A DNA stretch of 64,000 bases from Rhodovulum sp. PH10 (lineage in GTDB: Bacteria > Pseudomonadota > Alphaproteobacteria > Rhizobiales > Xanthobacteraceae): the NCBI RefSeq assembly GCF_000293785.1, contig NZ_AKZI01000008.1:62001-126000 (forward strand), in the 5' to 3' direction. Numbering within the stretch: the stretch's first letter is position 1; each line of letters begins with the position of its first letter. Below, one piece after another: positions 1 through 7,726 of this stretch. Made by a program: the position numbers and the translations under genes. A model generated the notes under the pieces. It searched no databases. It was given only the letters and a program-made list of their open reading frames with translations, and was not told where the DNA came from.

Positions 1-97
1 GATCGGTCATCGGCCGAGGCCGGTGCTGCGTGGCGGCGAAAGCGACCAGCCGGACCGCGGCCGATGCCTCGTACCGGCGCGCGATTGCAGTGACTTT

Positions 98-196
98 CTC
101 CTCATGGTGAGGAGCGGCCGAAGGCCGCGTCTCGAACCATGAGGCCGCCCTCGCCCTTCGAGACGCACTCCTGCGGAGTGCTCCTCAGGGTGAGGC
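98..196. repeat. dispersed palindromic intergenic repeat, copy A
   Basis: The stretch carries two self-complementary arms, CCTCATGGTGAGG and CCTCAGGGTGAGG, around the words GGCCGAAGGCCGCGTCTCG and CTTCGAGACGCACTCC. The same words recur at 15189-15234, 23558-23709 and 52402-52517, always between genes. This copy lies just downstream of the hicB stop codon, where it could form RNA hairpins and help end transcription. Repeats of this style are widespread in Hyphomicrobiales genomes. No coding frame here looks real, and bases 1-97 show no gene. Confidence 0.75.
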
Positions 197-227
197 GGAG
201 AGAGGTCCTTTGGAGTGCACGCCGGTA

Positions 228-632
228 TCAAGCGCCGAGCTTCGCCTTGGCGGCCGCGGCGAGAAAGTCCGAGCGTGACAGGCCGGCGCGCTCGGCGGCG
301 CGGTCCACCGCGGCGATCAGCTTTTCGTCGAGCGCCACGTCGAGCGGCACGATTTTGTTGCCGGACAGATCGACCGGCAGCGCGACGATCATCCCGCCCT
401 CTGCATCGTCCCGGAAGACGGGATCGGCCTTGAGCCGGTCGAGGCTTCGCGGGGTCGGAACGGGTTCGCCGTCCTCCAGTAGACTGTCGATATAGGCGGC
501 GAGCGCCGCCGCGCCACGGCGGAGCACGTCGTCGAGGTCGTCGCCCGCCGCGATGCATCCCGGAAAGTCCGGGAAGGCGATGCCGTAGACGCCGGCTTCC
601 TCGTGAACGATCGCGATCGCATGTGTCGTCAT
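228..632 (-). CDS. hicB: HicB-family antitoxin
   Basis: A 134-residue protein in two parts. Residues 1-65 are a HicB-type partial RNase H fold with the typical stretch around GIAFPDFPGCIAAGDDLDD. The last 35 residues (DEKLIAAVDRAAERAGLSRS onward) look like a ribbon-helix-helix DNA-binding domain. In this family the first part binds the HicA toxin and the tail represses the operon. The start at 632 is chosen because GGCGGAGA lies five bases upstream; an in-frame ATG at 659 would overlap hicA and has no better ribosome site. It sits 14 bases after the hicA stop on the same strand, so the two are very probably cotranscribed. Confidence 0.88.
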   Translation of the reverse strand: MTTHAIAIVHEEAGVYGIAFPDFPGCIAAGDDLDDVLRRGAAALAAYIDSLLEDGEPVPTPRSLDRLKADPVFRDDAEGGMIVALPVDLSGNKIVPLDVALDEKLIAAVDRAAERAGLSRSDFLAAAAKAKLGA

Positions 633-646
633 GCCGGTCTCCGCCG

Positions 647-853
647 TCACCACTCCCAACCCGCCATCCGGTAGATCGCGCGGAGCGTCCCGATCGGGAT
701 CTCCTTCTTTCCCGGATCGACCACCACGCGTCCGGTCCGGGTCGGATGGCGAAACACGATATGGTCCCCCTTGCCGGGCCGGCCGATCCAGCCGTCCTGC
801 TCGAGCCGGCGGATCAGCGCCCGCGTTTCGTAGAGGCGAGGGGTGCGCGCCAT
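647..853 (-). CDS. hicA: HicA-family mRNA interferase toxin
   Basis: A 68-residue protein matching HicA in length and pattern: an N-terminal helix (TRALIRRLEQDGWIGRPGKG), the conserved His in GDHIVFRHP, and the C-terminal IPIGTLRAIYRMAGW segment. HicA toxins are small double-stranded-RNA-binding-fold ribonucleases that cleave mRNA when not held by HicB. The start at 853 (MARTPRLYET) gives the usual family length; the open frame runs upstream to 952 but those residues are not HicA-like. Toxin-first order, short spacing to hicB and a shared strand fit a complete type II module. Both proteins look intact. Confidence 0.86.
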   Translation of the reverse strand: MARTPRLYETRALIRRLEQDGWIGRPGKGDHIVFRHPTRTGRVVVDPGKKEIPIGTLRAIYRMAGWEW

Positions 854-1057
854 CGCCCGAGCATAGGAGTCGTCGTGTTCGCCCGCAATGCGGGTGGGCC
901 GAGCCGTGGCGCTCGATGCCAGCGAAGAACGGGCCATGTCCCCTTCCGCCACCCTGCGGCGAAACGTCTCCGGCAGCGCGCAGAGCGTTTCCTATATTGA
1001 AGCTCGCGATTGCGCCGCCGGCTTCATTTCGAGCGGCTTGCCGACGACGAGGACGAG

Positions 1058-1630
1058 ATGACCGAGACGACCCGAATGCTGGACCGCGCCGACGCGGTGG
1101 CGTTCAAGGAATTGAAGCCGCTGCCGGCGCTGATCTTCGGATCGCGCTGGCTGCAGCTGCCCCTCTATGTGGGGCTGATCGTGGCGCAGGGCGTCTATGT
1201 GGTGCTGTTCCTGAAGGAGCTGTGGCACCTGGTGGCGCACTCGTTCGACTTCACCGAGCAGCAGATCATGCTGCTGGTGCTCGGCCTGATCGACGTGGTG
1301 ATGATCTCGAACCTTCTCGTGATGGTCATCGTCGGCGGCTACGAGACGTTCGTGTCGCGGCTGCGGCTCGAGGGGCACCCCGACCAGCCGGAATGGCTCA
1401 GTCACGTCAATGCGAGCGTCTTGAAGATCAAGCTCGCGATGGCGATCATCGGCATCTCGTCGATCCATCTCTTGCGCACCTTCATCGAGGCCGGCGGCCT
1501 GTCGTCGGCGCGCGCCGCGGTCACCACCGAAGGCGTGATGTGGCAGACCATCATCCACTGCGTGTTCATTCTCTCGGCGATCGGCATCGCCTATGTCGAC
1601 CGCCTGAGCCAGCCGCCCGAGGGGCACTGA
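1058..1630 (+). CDS. YqhA-type (UPF0114/TIGR00645) inner-membrane protein
   Basis: A 190-residue protein with about four membrane spans: residues 32-60 (LQLPLYVGLIVAQGVYVVLF), 72-100 (MLLVLGLIDVVMISNLLVMV), 125-145 (KIKLAMAIIGISSIHLL) and 165-185. The signatures FGSRWLQLPLY, SNLLVMVIVGGYE and the C-terminal HCVFILSAIGIAYVDR match the UPF0114 family, whose function is not established. The start at 1058 is preceded by GAGGA; the frame is open further upstream, but those residues are arginine-rich and not membrane-like. It is transcribed divergently from hicA, so the roughly 200 bases between them probably hold both promoters. Confidence 0.85.
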   Translation: MTETTRMLDRADAVAFKELKPLPALIFGSRWLQLPLYVGLIVAQGVYVVLFLKELWHLVAHSFDFTEQQIMLLVLGLIDVVMISNLLVMVIVGGYETFVSRLRLEGHPDQPEWLSHVNASVLKIKLAMAIIGISSIHLLRTFIEAGGLSSARAAVTTEGVMWQTIIHCVFILSAIGIAYVDRLSQPPEGH

Positions 1631-1687
1631 CGCACGCCGCCTGCGGCTGCGTGGCACTCGTGCCCGCGATGCGCGTCGCCGCCCGGC

Positions 1688-3508
1688 TCAGGCGCCGTGC
1701 GGCGGCGTCGCGGCCTCCGTTTCGCGTGTGACGGCGACGCCTTTCTCACGTGCGGCGGCGAGCCGGTGCTGGGCATCGACGAAATCGCGCGCGGCGGCGG
1801 TGCCGAACAGCGCGGCCTCGCCGTCCGCGTCGTCCCAGTCGCTGGTCGCGCGGTCGGAATAGGCGCCCTTGTTCGGGTCGTGCTTGATGCCGAGATAGAT
1901 CCGCCGCAGTCGCAGATACAAAAGCCCGAGCTTCACGAGCTTCGACGCGGTGTGCGCCCAATACCGCGGATAGAACGTCACCGCCGGCTCGAGCGCAAAA
2001 CCCGGCCGCCGGTCGCGCCGGAATTTTCTGCGCAGAAAGCCCGCCTCGAGCGGGTGGATCTTCTCGAAATCGATCGAGCCCTTGAACCACGTGATCAGAA
2101 ACAGCGCATTGGAGGCGTTGCCGCCGCTCGCCGCCACCCGTTTCATGATCGTGGTGATGTGCTCGGTCGTGTAATAGTGCCGCCAGGCGTCGAGATAGAC
2201 GGCGTTCCAGTCGGCCTCCGACATTTTGGGGTGCGCCGTGCAGACGTGATTGAGGTCGTACTTGTTGAGGTCGGGATCGAGCGGCGTGCCGGCCCGCACC
2301 AGTTTTTGGTGATCCTCCGAGCCCGGCAGCGGCGTGAGATAGAAGAACTCCAAGAGATCGACCGGCAGCTCGCGCTTGATGGTGTCGATGTCGCGGCGGA
2401 TCGACTCCGGCGTGTCGTTGGGGAAGCCGAGAATGTAGCCGGCATAGGTGATCACCCGCACCGCCTTCCAGGCGAGCAGCATCTTGCGATACTCGGTGAT
2501 CTTGTTCTGCCGCTTCTTGGCGCCGGCGAGATTTTCGGGGCTGATGTTCTCGAGGCCGATGAACACCCGCCGCACGCCCGCCCGCGCGCACTTCTCCACG
2601 AAGTTCGGCAGCTTGTGGCACAGCGTGTCGACCTGGATGATGAAGCCGATCCTCAGCTTCTCCACCTCGCGCAGATGGATCAGCCGGTCGAGGATCGGCT
2701 CCCAGTCCTTGTTGCGGGCGAAATTGTCGTCGGTGATGAAGAAGCTGTGCAAACCCTGGGCGTAGTTGGCGCGGACGATCTTTTCCACGTCGTCGGGCGA
2801 GCGGCGGCGCGAGATGCGGCCCTGCACGTTGATGATGGTGCAGAACGAGCACTGGTAGGGGCAGCCGCGCCCGGCGTCGAAGGTGGTGGCGCCGCCGGCG
2901 GTGCGCCGCACGCGCTCGGCCGAGAGAATCGGGATCGGCGCGCCGGCGATCGAGGGCAGGTCGCGCATGTGATCGTAAATCGGCGCGAGCGTCCCGGCAT
3001 AGGCGTCGCGCAGCACCGCGTCGAGCCGGCCTTCCGCCTCGCCGGCGAACAGCGTGATGCCCATGTTTCGCGCGCGATCGAGGTCGGTGTCCTCGCCGCC
3101 CAGCATGCTGGTGACGCCCGACACGTGGAACCCGCCGATCGCGACCGCGATGCCGCGCTCGCGCAGCGGACGGGCGATGTCGAGCGCGCGCGGAAACTGG
3201 TTCGACTGCACGCCGACCAGCATCACCATGCCGGCGCCTGCCGTCTCGATCGCGCGGGCGACGCGGGCCGGGCGGATGCGCGTGTTGGTCTCGTCGAACG
3301 CCTGGATCTCGATCGCGACGTCCGGCCCGAGCACGTCGCGCGACGCGCAGTCGGCGGCGATGCCGAAAACCGCGGCGAGCGAGTTCGAGGGGATCGGCGA
3401 GCGCAGCCACTGAATCACGTAGCCGTCGTCGTCGTAGTGCGAGGGCTTGATCAGCACCAGGCAGAAGCGGTGGGGGCGGTCGGGGGTCGACGTTTCGGGC
3501 AATTGCAC
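1688..3508 (-). CDS. B12-binding-domain radical SAM protein
   Basis: A 606-residue protein. Residues 10-150 form a cobalamin-binding-like alpha/beta domain with the glycine-rich stretch VAIGGFHVSGV. The radical SAM cluster motif is seen as C216-x3-C220-x2-C223 in GRGCPYQCSFC, followed by FFITDDNFARNKDW and IGLENISP, typical of the core barrel. The C-terminal 200 residues are basic and aromatic and match no domain I can name. Such enzymes use a [4Fe-4S] cluster, S-adenosylmethionine and often cobalamin for methylations or rearrangements; the substrate cannot be inferred. No ATG lies in frame near the conserved start, so a GTG at 3508 is proposed; that choice is weak. The gene is convergent with the YqhA-type gene. 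Confidence 0.8.
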   Translation of the reverse strand: MQLPETSTPDRPHRFCLVLIKPSHYDDDGYVIQWLRSPIPSNSLAAVFGIAADCASRDVLGPDVAIEIQAFDETNTRIRPARVARAIETAGAGMVMLVGVQSNQFPRALDIARPLRERGIAVAIGGFHVSGVTSMLGGEDTDLDRARNMGITLFAGEAEGRLDAVLRDAYAGTLAPIYDHMRDLPSIAGAPIPILSAERVRRTAGGATTFDAGRGCPYQCSFCTIINVQGRISRRRSPDDVEKIVRANYAQGLHSFFITDDNFARNKDWEPILDRLIHLREVEKLRIGFIIQVDTLCHKLPNFVEKCARAGVRRVFIGLENISPENLAGAKKRQNKITEYRKMLLAWKAVRVITYAGYILGFPNDTPESIRRDIDTIKRELPVDLLEFFYLTPLPGSEDHQKLVRAGTPLDPDLNKYDLNHVCTAHPKMSEADWNAVYLDAWRHYYTTEHITTIMKRVAASGGNASNALFLITWFKGSIDFEKIHPLEAGFLRRKFRRDRRPGFALEPAVTFYPRYWAHTASKLVKLGLLYLRLRRIYLGIKHDPNKGAYSDRATSDWDDADGEAALFGTAAARDFVDAQHRLAAAREKGVAVTRETEAATPPHGA

Positions 3509-4004
3509 GTCCCATGGTTGTCGCACGGCATGCGGCGCCGGATACGGGCACTGCCGAACCCGCGAACGTGACGCCGTGCGGGCCGAGGTGTCAATCGCGT
3601 CCGCGAAATCGCGCCCGCCGCGCCCTTTCGTCAACCGAATCTTCACCGGCCACGCTCCGTTTCCGATTCGTGTTCCGAGACCGGAGCACGAACATACCGA
3701 CGAAGCCCTCGCAAATGCCCGTCGCATGCGGCTTCGCGGATCTCGAGGATTTGTTAACCGCCCCCTGTCCGTTTCCGATTCGTCTGAAATCACGGAATGT
3801 TCCGGCGGGCGAGGCGGACCCTGCGGATCGTCGGACGTGACCGACGAGGTGGCGAGCGGGCATGGCGCGCCGCGTCTCCTCCGCCCACCGCAGGGCGCGT
3901 CGGGCGGCCGGTAATCTCGCGGTCTCCAAATTAAAACCTTGTTTACCGGCCTCTCTCCGTTTCCGATTCGTCCGAATTCCCGGAACGTTCCCGAAGAGGC
4001 CCGG
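3509..4004. other. gene-free interval with a three-copy repeat
   Basis: About 500 bases between the radical SAM gene and the lytic transglycosylase gene contain no convincing coding frame. The word CCGTTTCCGATTCGT occurs three times, at 3657-3671, 3769-3783 and about 3957-3971. Copies 2 and 3 share a longer block of roughly 55 bases, from a TTGTTWACCG left end to a GGAAYGTTCC right end. The right ends are short palindromes. In copy 1 the right end is instead an imperfect hairpin between TTCGTG and CACGAA. The third copy lies directly upstream of the transglycosylase start and may belong to its promoter or leader. Confidence 0.7.
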
Positions 4005-5258
4005 ATGACCCGGAAAAACCTGCTCTGCACCGCCGTTCTGCTGCTGGCGGCCGTCGTGTGGCTCGGCGCGGCGGTGGCGCCGGCGGCTGCCGCCGACGCG
4101 GCGTTCCGCCAATGGCTCGACAGCCTGTGGCCGGACGCCCAAAAGCTCGGCGTCTCGCGAAAAACCTTCGAGACGGCGATCCGCGGCCTGGAGCCGGATC
4201 TGTCCTTGCCGGATCTGCGGGTGCCGGGGCGGGCGGAGAAGCCGCCGCGCGGGCAGGCGGAGTTCGTGCAGACGCCCGAGCAGTATCTGCGCGAGCGCAC
4301 GCTCGCCAACCTCGCCGGCCAGGGCAAGCGGCTCTACCGGCAGCATCGCGACACGCTGGCGGCGATCGAGACGCGCTACGGCGTGCCGGCCTCGGTGGTG
4401 CTGGCGATCTGGGGCCGCGAGACCTCGTTCGGCAATTACAGGCTGCCGCACGACGCGCTGCAGGTGCTGGCGACGCAGGGTTTTTATGGCAAGCGGGCCG
4501 ACTATTTCCGCAACGAGTTTCTGTACGCGATGAAGATGCTGGAGGACGGCCACGTCGCCCGCGGGGACATGCGCTCGTCGTGGGGTGGGGCGATGGGGAT
4601 GACCCAGTTCCTGCCGTCCGAATATTACCAGCACGCGGTCGATTTCGACGGCAACGGCCATCCCGACATCTGGCACTCGGTGCCGGACGCGCTCGCCTCC
4701 GCCGCCGAGCAGCTCGCCCACAAGCACTGGCAGCCCGGCCACCAATGGGCCTACGAGGTGAAGGTGCCGGCGAGCCTCGACTGCACCATCGCCGATCCCG
4801 ATCACAAAAGGCCGCTGCGCGCCTGGCTCGCCGACGGCTATCGGCCGGTCGGGAAAGAGCCGCAAAAAGCCGATCTCGGCGAGGAGGCGTCGCTTTTGAT
4901 GCCGGCCGGGCTCTACGGCCCGGCGTTCCTGATCCTGAGAAACTACTACGTGATCAAGGACTACAATTTCTCCGATCTCTACGTGCTGTTCGTCGGCAAC
5001 GTCGCCGACCGGATCGCCGGCGGCGGGCCGTTCACGACGCCGTGGGAGAAGGTGGTGCAGCTGCACAGCCGCGATCTCGAGGAGATGCAGCGCCACCTCG
5101 CCGCGCTCGGCCTCTACGACGACAAGATCGACGGCAAGGCGGGCATGCGCACGCGGCTCGCGGTCGGCGCCTATCAGAAGGCGAACGGCCTGAAGCGCGA
5201 CTGCTGGCCGACCGCGGCGGTGCTCGACCACATGCGCGGCAAGGCGGCGCGGCGGTGA
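4005..5258 (+). CDS. MltB-family lytic murein transglycosylase
   Basis: A 417-residue exported enzyme. Residues 1-31 are a signal peptide ending AAVAPAAAADA. The catalytic domain spans about 35-330, with the catalytic Glu139 in WGRETSFGNY and the MltB signatures GAMGMTQFLPSEY and DFDGNGHPDIW. Residues 350-415 are a peptidoglycan-binding type 1 domain (MQRHLAALGLYDDKIDGKAG). The family cleaves the MurNAc-GlcNAc bond of peptidoglycan and forms 1,6-anhydro ends. No lipobox cysteine follows the signal, so this is probably a soluble periplasmic form. ATG 4005 is chosen because it begins the signal peptide; GAAGAGG lies upstream. Confidence 0.92.
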   Translation: MTRKNLLCTAVLLLAAVVWLGAAVAPAAAADAAFRQWLDSLWPDAQKLGVSRKTFETAIRGLEPDLSLPDLRVPGRAEKPPRGQAEFVQTPEQYLRERTLANLAGQGKRLYRQHRDTLAAIETRYGVPASVVLAIWGRETSFGNYRLPHDALQVLATQGFYGKRADYFRNEFLYAMKMLEDGHVARGDMRSSWGGAMGMTQFLPSEYYQHAVDFDGNGHPDIWHSVPDALASAAEQLAHKHWQPGHQWAYEVKVPASLDCTIADPDHKRPLRAWLADGYRPVGKEPQKADLGEEASLLMPAGLYGPAFLILRNYYVIKDYNFSDLYVLFVGNVADRIAGGGPFTTPWEKVVQLHSRDLEEMQRHLAALGLYDDKIDGKAGMRTRLAVGAYQKANGLKRDCWPTAAVLDHMRGKAARR

Positions 5259-5284
5259 GACGATGAGGCGCGGCGGTCGGCGGA

Positions 5285-5635
5285 TCAGAGATCCGGGCCG
5301 TCGCGCCGCTCCCATACGATCGCGGTATCGGGAATGTTCAGCCGCGATGTGATGCGATGCACGGCGGCCGTGATGTCGGCGACGTCACGCAGGTGGCGGG
5401 GCAAGTAGATCGTGGAGCTGTCGGCGGGATGGCCCTGGTAACGCATCAGGGCGAACGGCATCCCGTCCAGCTCGAACCCGGCGCCGTCATAGCAGTCGAA
5501 GTCGTCTTGCCCGGACTCGAGCGGAAATCCGGCGTGCTTCGCCAGCAGGTCGATCGCTTCTCCGACGATGGCCTGAGGAACGAGAGGCTCGCGTTCGAGA
5601 AGCTTTTTCAGGTCGGCGATTTTCATGGATGCCAT
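5285..5635 (-). CDS. small acidic protein of unknown function (possible immunity partner)
   Basis: A 116-residue acidic protein with no family I recognise. The first 45 residues look helical (MKIADLKKLLEREPLVPQAI); the middle contains beta-like segments around FDCYDGAGFELDGMPF and ALMRYQGHPADSSTIYLP. No signal or membrane segment is visible. Start 5635 has a strong ribosome site (GGAGGAGGAG). An alternative ATG at 5749 overlaps the upstream gene's stop as ATGA and would add 38 unremarkable residues. It follows the 107-residue gene on the same strand, so the two are likely one transcript. Size, acidity and position would suit an immunity or antitoxin protein, but that is inference only. Confidence 0.6.
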   Translation of the reverse strand: MASMKIADLKKLLEREPLVPQAIVGEAIDLLAKHAGFPLESGQDDFDCYDGAGFELDGMPFALMRYQGHPADSSTIYLPRHLRDVADITAAVHRITSRLNIPDTAIVWERRDGPDL

Positions 5636-5745
5636 GTGCTCCTCCTCCGGCGGGTCGAGCGGATCGGCCCGCGGTTGGTCCTCGAGCACCGAGGCCGCCG
5701 TTTCCGGATCGCGGATTCTAGGCAGTGGCCGTAAAGGGCACGTTG

Positions 5746-6069
5746 TCATGGCTGAAAATTCTTCACCACTGCGGGAATAACAGCGAATTCCTCGTTCTCC
5801 AAATTACGCTTCAACAATACTCCCGGAGTCAGGGGATAATACCACCGCGCTTCGTAGAGGGATCCGCTGCCCGGCTGCGGCGCGACGGGGGTCGTGAACT
5901 CGATTCCCCGACGGCCGTCCGGCATCGGGCCGCGATAGGCCTTGACGCTCGGGATGTCGCTCCCCCGCGCCGGCCGTCCCCAAATCTCTCCGGTTTCGAC
6001 CTGCCGCACGGCATCCTGGTCCGTCTGCGTCCACGGGTTCTGCAGCCGGTGAAACCGATCCTTCGCCAT
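5746..6069 (-). CDS. small protein of unknown function, possibly ADP-ribosyltransferase-like
   Basis: A 107-residue soluble protein. GAAGG lies five bases before the ATG at 6069. The pattern VKAYRG, then GIEFTTP, then LENEEFAVI loosely recalls the Arg, Ser-Thr and Glu-x-Glu order of ADP-ribosyltransferase folds; this is a guess from pattern, not an assignment. No secretion signal is visible. The DNA is visibly richer in A and T than the neighbouring genes, suggesting transfer. Its stop overlaps an in-frame upstream ATG of the next gene, supporting coupled expression with the acidic 116-residue protein. It could equally be a domain orphaned from a larger protein. Confidence 0.55.
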   Translation of the reverse strand: MAKDRFHRLQNPWTQTDQDAVRQVETGEIWGRPARGSDIPSVKAYRGPMPDGRRGIEFTTPVAPQPGSGSLYEARWYYPLTPGVLLKRNLENEEFAVIPAVVKNFQP

Positions 6070-6240
6070 CCGGACCTTCGCCCCCCACGGGAGTCGGACA
6101 TCGGTGACCTGTCGACGATGTGCAACATTGGGCTTCTCGGTGGCGAATTGTCAACGCGCGCAACCGAGGCGCGTAATGCGGTCGGAGGCGCCGTCACGCC
6201 GGTCGTGGAGGCGAGGGCCAACCCCATTCTTTCGACATAG

Positions 6241-6268
6241 GAACGAAAACGGCCGGCGAGAGCCGGCC
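6241..6268 (-). terminator. Rho-independent terminator after the 131-residue secreted protein
   Basis: A perfect 7-base-pair stem, GGCCGGC with GCCGGCC around a GAGA loop (6251-6268), is followed on the minus strand by GTTTTCGTTCC. It lies about 40 bases past the stop codon of the gene ending at 6310. Confidence 0.65.
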
Positions 6269-6309
6269 GCTGGTCACGTTTCTGTCATGCGCCGCTGCGG
6301 GCGAGCCCC

Positions 6310-6705
6310 TCACGGGCAGAAGAAGTGCGGCCGCGAGTAGCGGATGAACTCGCCGTACGGCCCGTAGATCGGCTGGCGCGCCCAGTAGCCGCCGGGGCAG
6401 CCGACCGGGATCGGCTCGGCATAGGCCGGATACGGCACCCAGCCGGCGACCGGCGCATAGGCGCGATACGGCGGCGGCGGGGGCGGAGGCGGCGGTGCGG
6501 CATAGACCGGCACGCCGTAGGCGGGCCGCGAGTTGGCGATCGCCCCGCCGAGGATCGCGCCGGCCGCCAGCCCGCCGATCACCCCGGCCGCCACCGCTCC
6601 GCCGTTGTCGTGGTGGTAGTGCCACTGGGCGTTCGCGTCGCCCGCCGGCAGCGTGACCGCGGCAGCGAGCGCCGCCGCCGCGAGAGCAGTCAGGGTTTTC
6701 GTCAT
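6310..6705 (-). CDS. small secreted proline- and tyrosine-rich protein
   Basis: A 131-residue protein with a signal peptide (residues 1-26, ending GDANA), a glycine-zipper-like hydrophobic stretch (AAGVIGGLAAGAILGGAIAN), a run of nine prolines, and a Cys-containing tail (GCPGGYWARQPIYG to the final Cys). The predicted place is periplasm or outer envelope; no function is known to me. GAGGGG precedes the ATG. The next gene upstream (6880-7272) encodes a protein with the same plan: signal peptide, glycine-rich segment with GG(A/I)xAN, then a short two-cysteine tail. The two look like diverged duplicates, each with its own terminator-like hairpin. Confidence 0.8.
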   Translation of the reverse strand: MTKTLTALAAAALAAAVTLPAGDANAQWHYHHDNGGAVAAGVIGGLAAGAILGGAIANSRPAYGVPVYAAPPPPPPPPPYRAYAPVAGWVPYPAYAEPIPVGCPGGYWARQPIYGPYGEFIRYSRPHFFCP

Positions 6706-6774
6706 GGTCCCCTCGTTGAACCTCGTATCGGCGGCGGATCGACACCGTGCGCGGTGGGCCCGGCCGAGGGCAGG

Positions 6775-6793
6775 AAAATGGCTCCGCCATTTT
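6775..6793 (-). terminator. probable terminator hairpin after the 130-residue secreted protein
   Basis: AAAATGGC and GCCATTTT form a perfect 8-base-pair stem around a three-base loop, about 90 bases downstream of the gene ending at 6880. The U-tract is only the last four bases of the stem, so the terminator call is tentative. Confidence 0.4.
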
Positions 6794-6879
6794 GTCGACA
6801 GTGGGGCGAATACGCTGCCACGGCGACCGAGAGCATCGCGTGAAAGCTCAACGATCGTGAATACTTGTTCAGCAATCCT

Positions 6880-7272
6880 TCAGTAACAGATCGGCGCGGT
6901 GCGCCACCGCCAGCCATACTCCGTCCAGATCCGCCGGCGCGCGACGAAGCAGCCGGGCGGCACCGGCAGGACGACGCCCGGCCGCACCACCGGTCCCGGC
7001 CACGGACGCGGCGCGGGCGCCGCCAGGGGATCGGCGACGACGTACGGGCCGTAGGCGTAATTGCCGGTATTGGCGACGATGCCGCCGACGATCGGACCCG
7101 CCGAGACTTTCGCGCGCGCGTGGTGTGTCGGGCCGGCGCGGTGGAGGTCGGCGGCATTCGCCGGCAGCGCCGTCGCGGTCGCGAGCAGGCCCGCGAGGAG
7201 CACCGAGACGGCCGGTGCGGCCGGCCGGCGGTGCCCCGGCCAAAACCTCGAAGAGGGTATTTTCGTATTCAT
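6880..7272 (-). CDS. small secreted protein, diverged relative of the 131-residue neighbour
   Basis: A 130-residue protein with a signal peptide (cleavage near ALPANAAD), a glycine-rich segment (GPIVGGIVANTGNYAYGPY), a proline-rich linker and a tail with two cysteines (PPGCFVARRRIWTEYGWRWR to the ICY end). Predicted exported; function unknown. The start at 7272 is chosen because AAAGG lies eight bases upstream; the frame continues to 7293 without a ribosome site. It is divergent from the PepSY gene at 7385, so the 112 bases between them must contain both promoters. Confidence 0.75.
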   Translation of the reverse strand: MNTKIPSSRFWPGHRRPAAPAVSVLLAGLLATATALPANAADLHRAGPTHHARAKVSAGPIVGGIVANTGNYAYGPYVVADPLAAPAPRPWPGPVVRPGVVLPVPPGCFVARRRIWTEYGWRWRTAPICY

Positions 7273-7384
7273 GGAACAACCTTTTTCGGTCATCGCCGTA
7301 GCGCTCGAGGTAGGGAAGGCTTAACGGCCAATTCCTAGACTCGTATCCGGTTTTGGTCGTTCGCCAGCGTTCGGAGAGGCCGCC

Positions 7385-7726
7385 GTGAGTTCCCGTTTTC
7401 CGCTGCCGCAGATCGGCGGGGTGGTCGTCTCCCGGCCGGCTCTCGCCGGCGGTGTCCCCGTCGCCGCACTCGTCGCCGTTGCCGCCCTCGTCGCCGTCGC
7501 CTCGGCCGCGCACGCCTCGCCGGTCTGCACCACCTCGCCGGAGGCCGCCTGGGTGCCGCGCGAGACCATGCGCCAGCGCATCGTCGACGCCGGCTACGAC
7601 ATCGCGGTGTTCAAGACCACCGACGGCAATTGTTACGAGATTTACGGGCGCGACAAGACCGGGCGGCGAGTGGAGATCTATTTCGACCCGGTGTCCGGTC
7701 AGCCCGTCAAGGTGACCGTCCGTTGA
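7385..7726 (+). CDS. periplasmic PepSY-domain protein
   Basis: A 113-residue protein: a long hydrophobic export signal (cleavage near SAAHASPVC), then a single PepSY-like domain at residues 55-113 with the pattern RQRIVDAGYDIAVFKTTDGN, YEIYGRDKTGRRVEIYFDP and a final GQPVKV strand. PepSY domains are small periplasmic modules, often linked to protease inhibition or to sensor proteins. The start is GTG with GGAGAGG upstream. Its TGA stop overlaps the TTG start of the following hybrid kinase, which strongly suggests coupled translation and a shared role, perhaps as a periplasmic accessory of the kinase. Confidence 0.8.
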   Translation: MSSRFPLPQIGGVVVSRPALAGGVPVAALVAVAALVAVASAAHASPVCTTSPEAAWVPRETMRQRIVDAGYDIAVFKTTDGNCYEIYGRDKTGRRVEIYFDPVSGQPVKVTVR

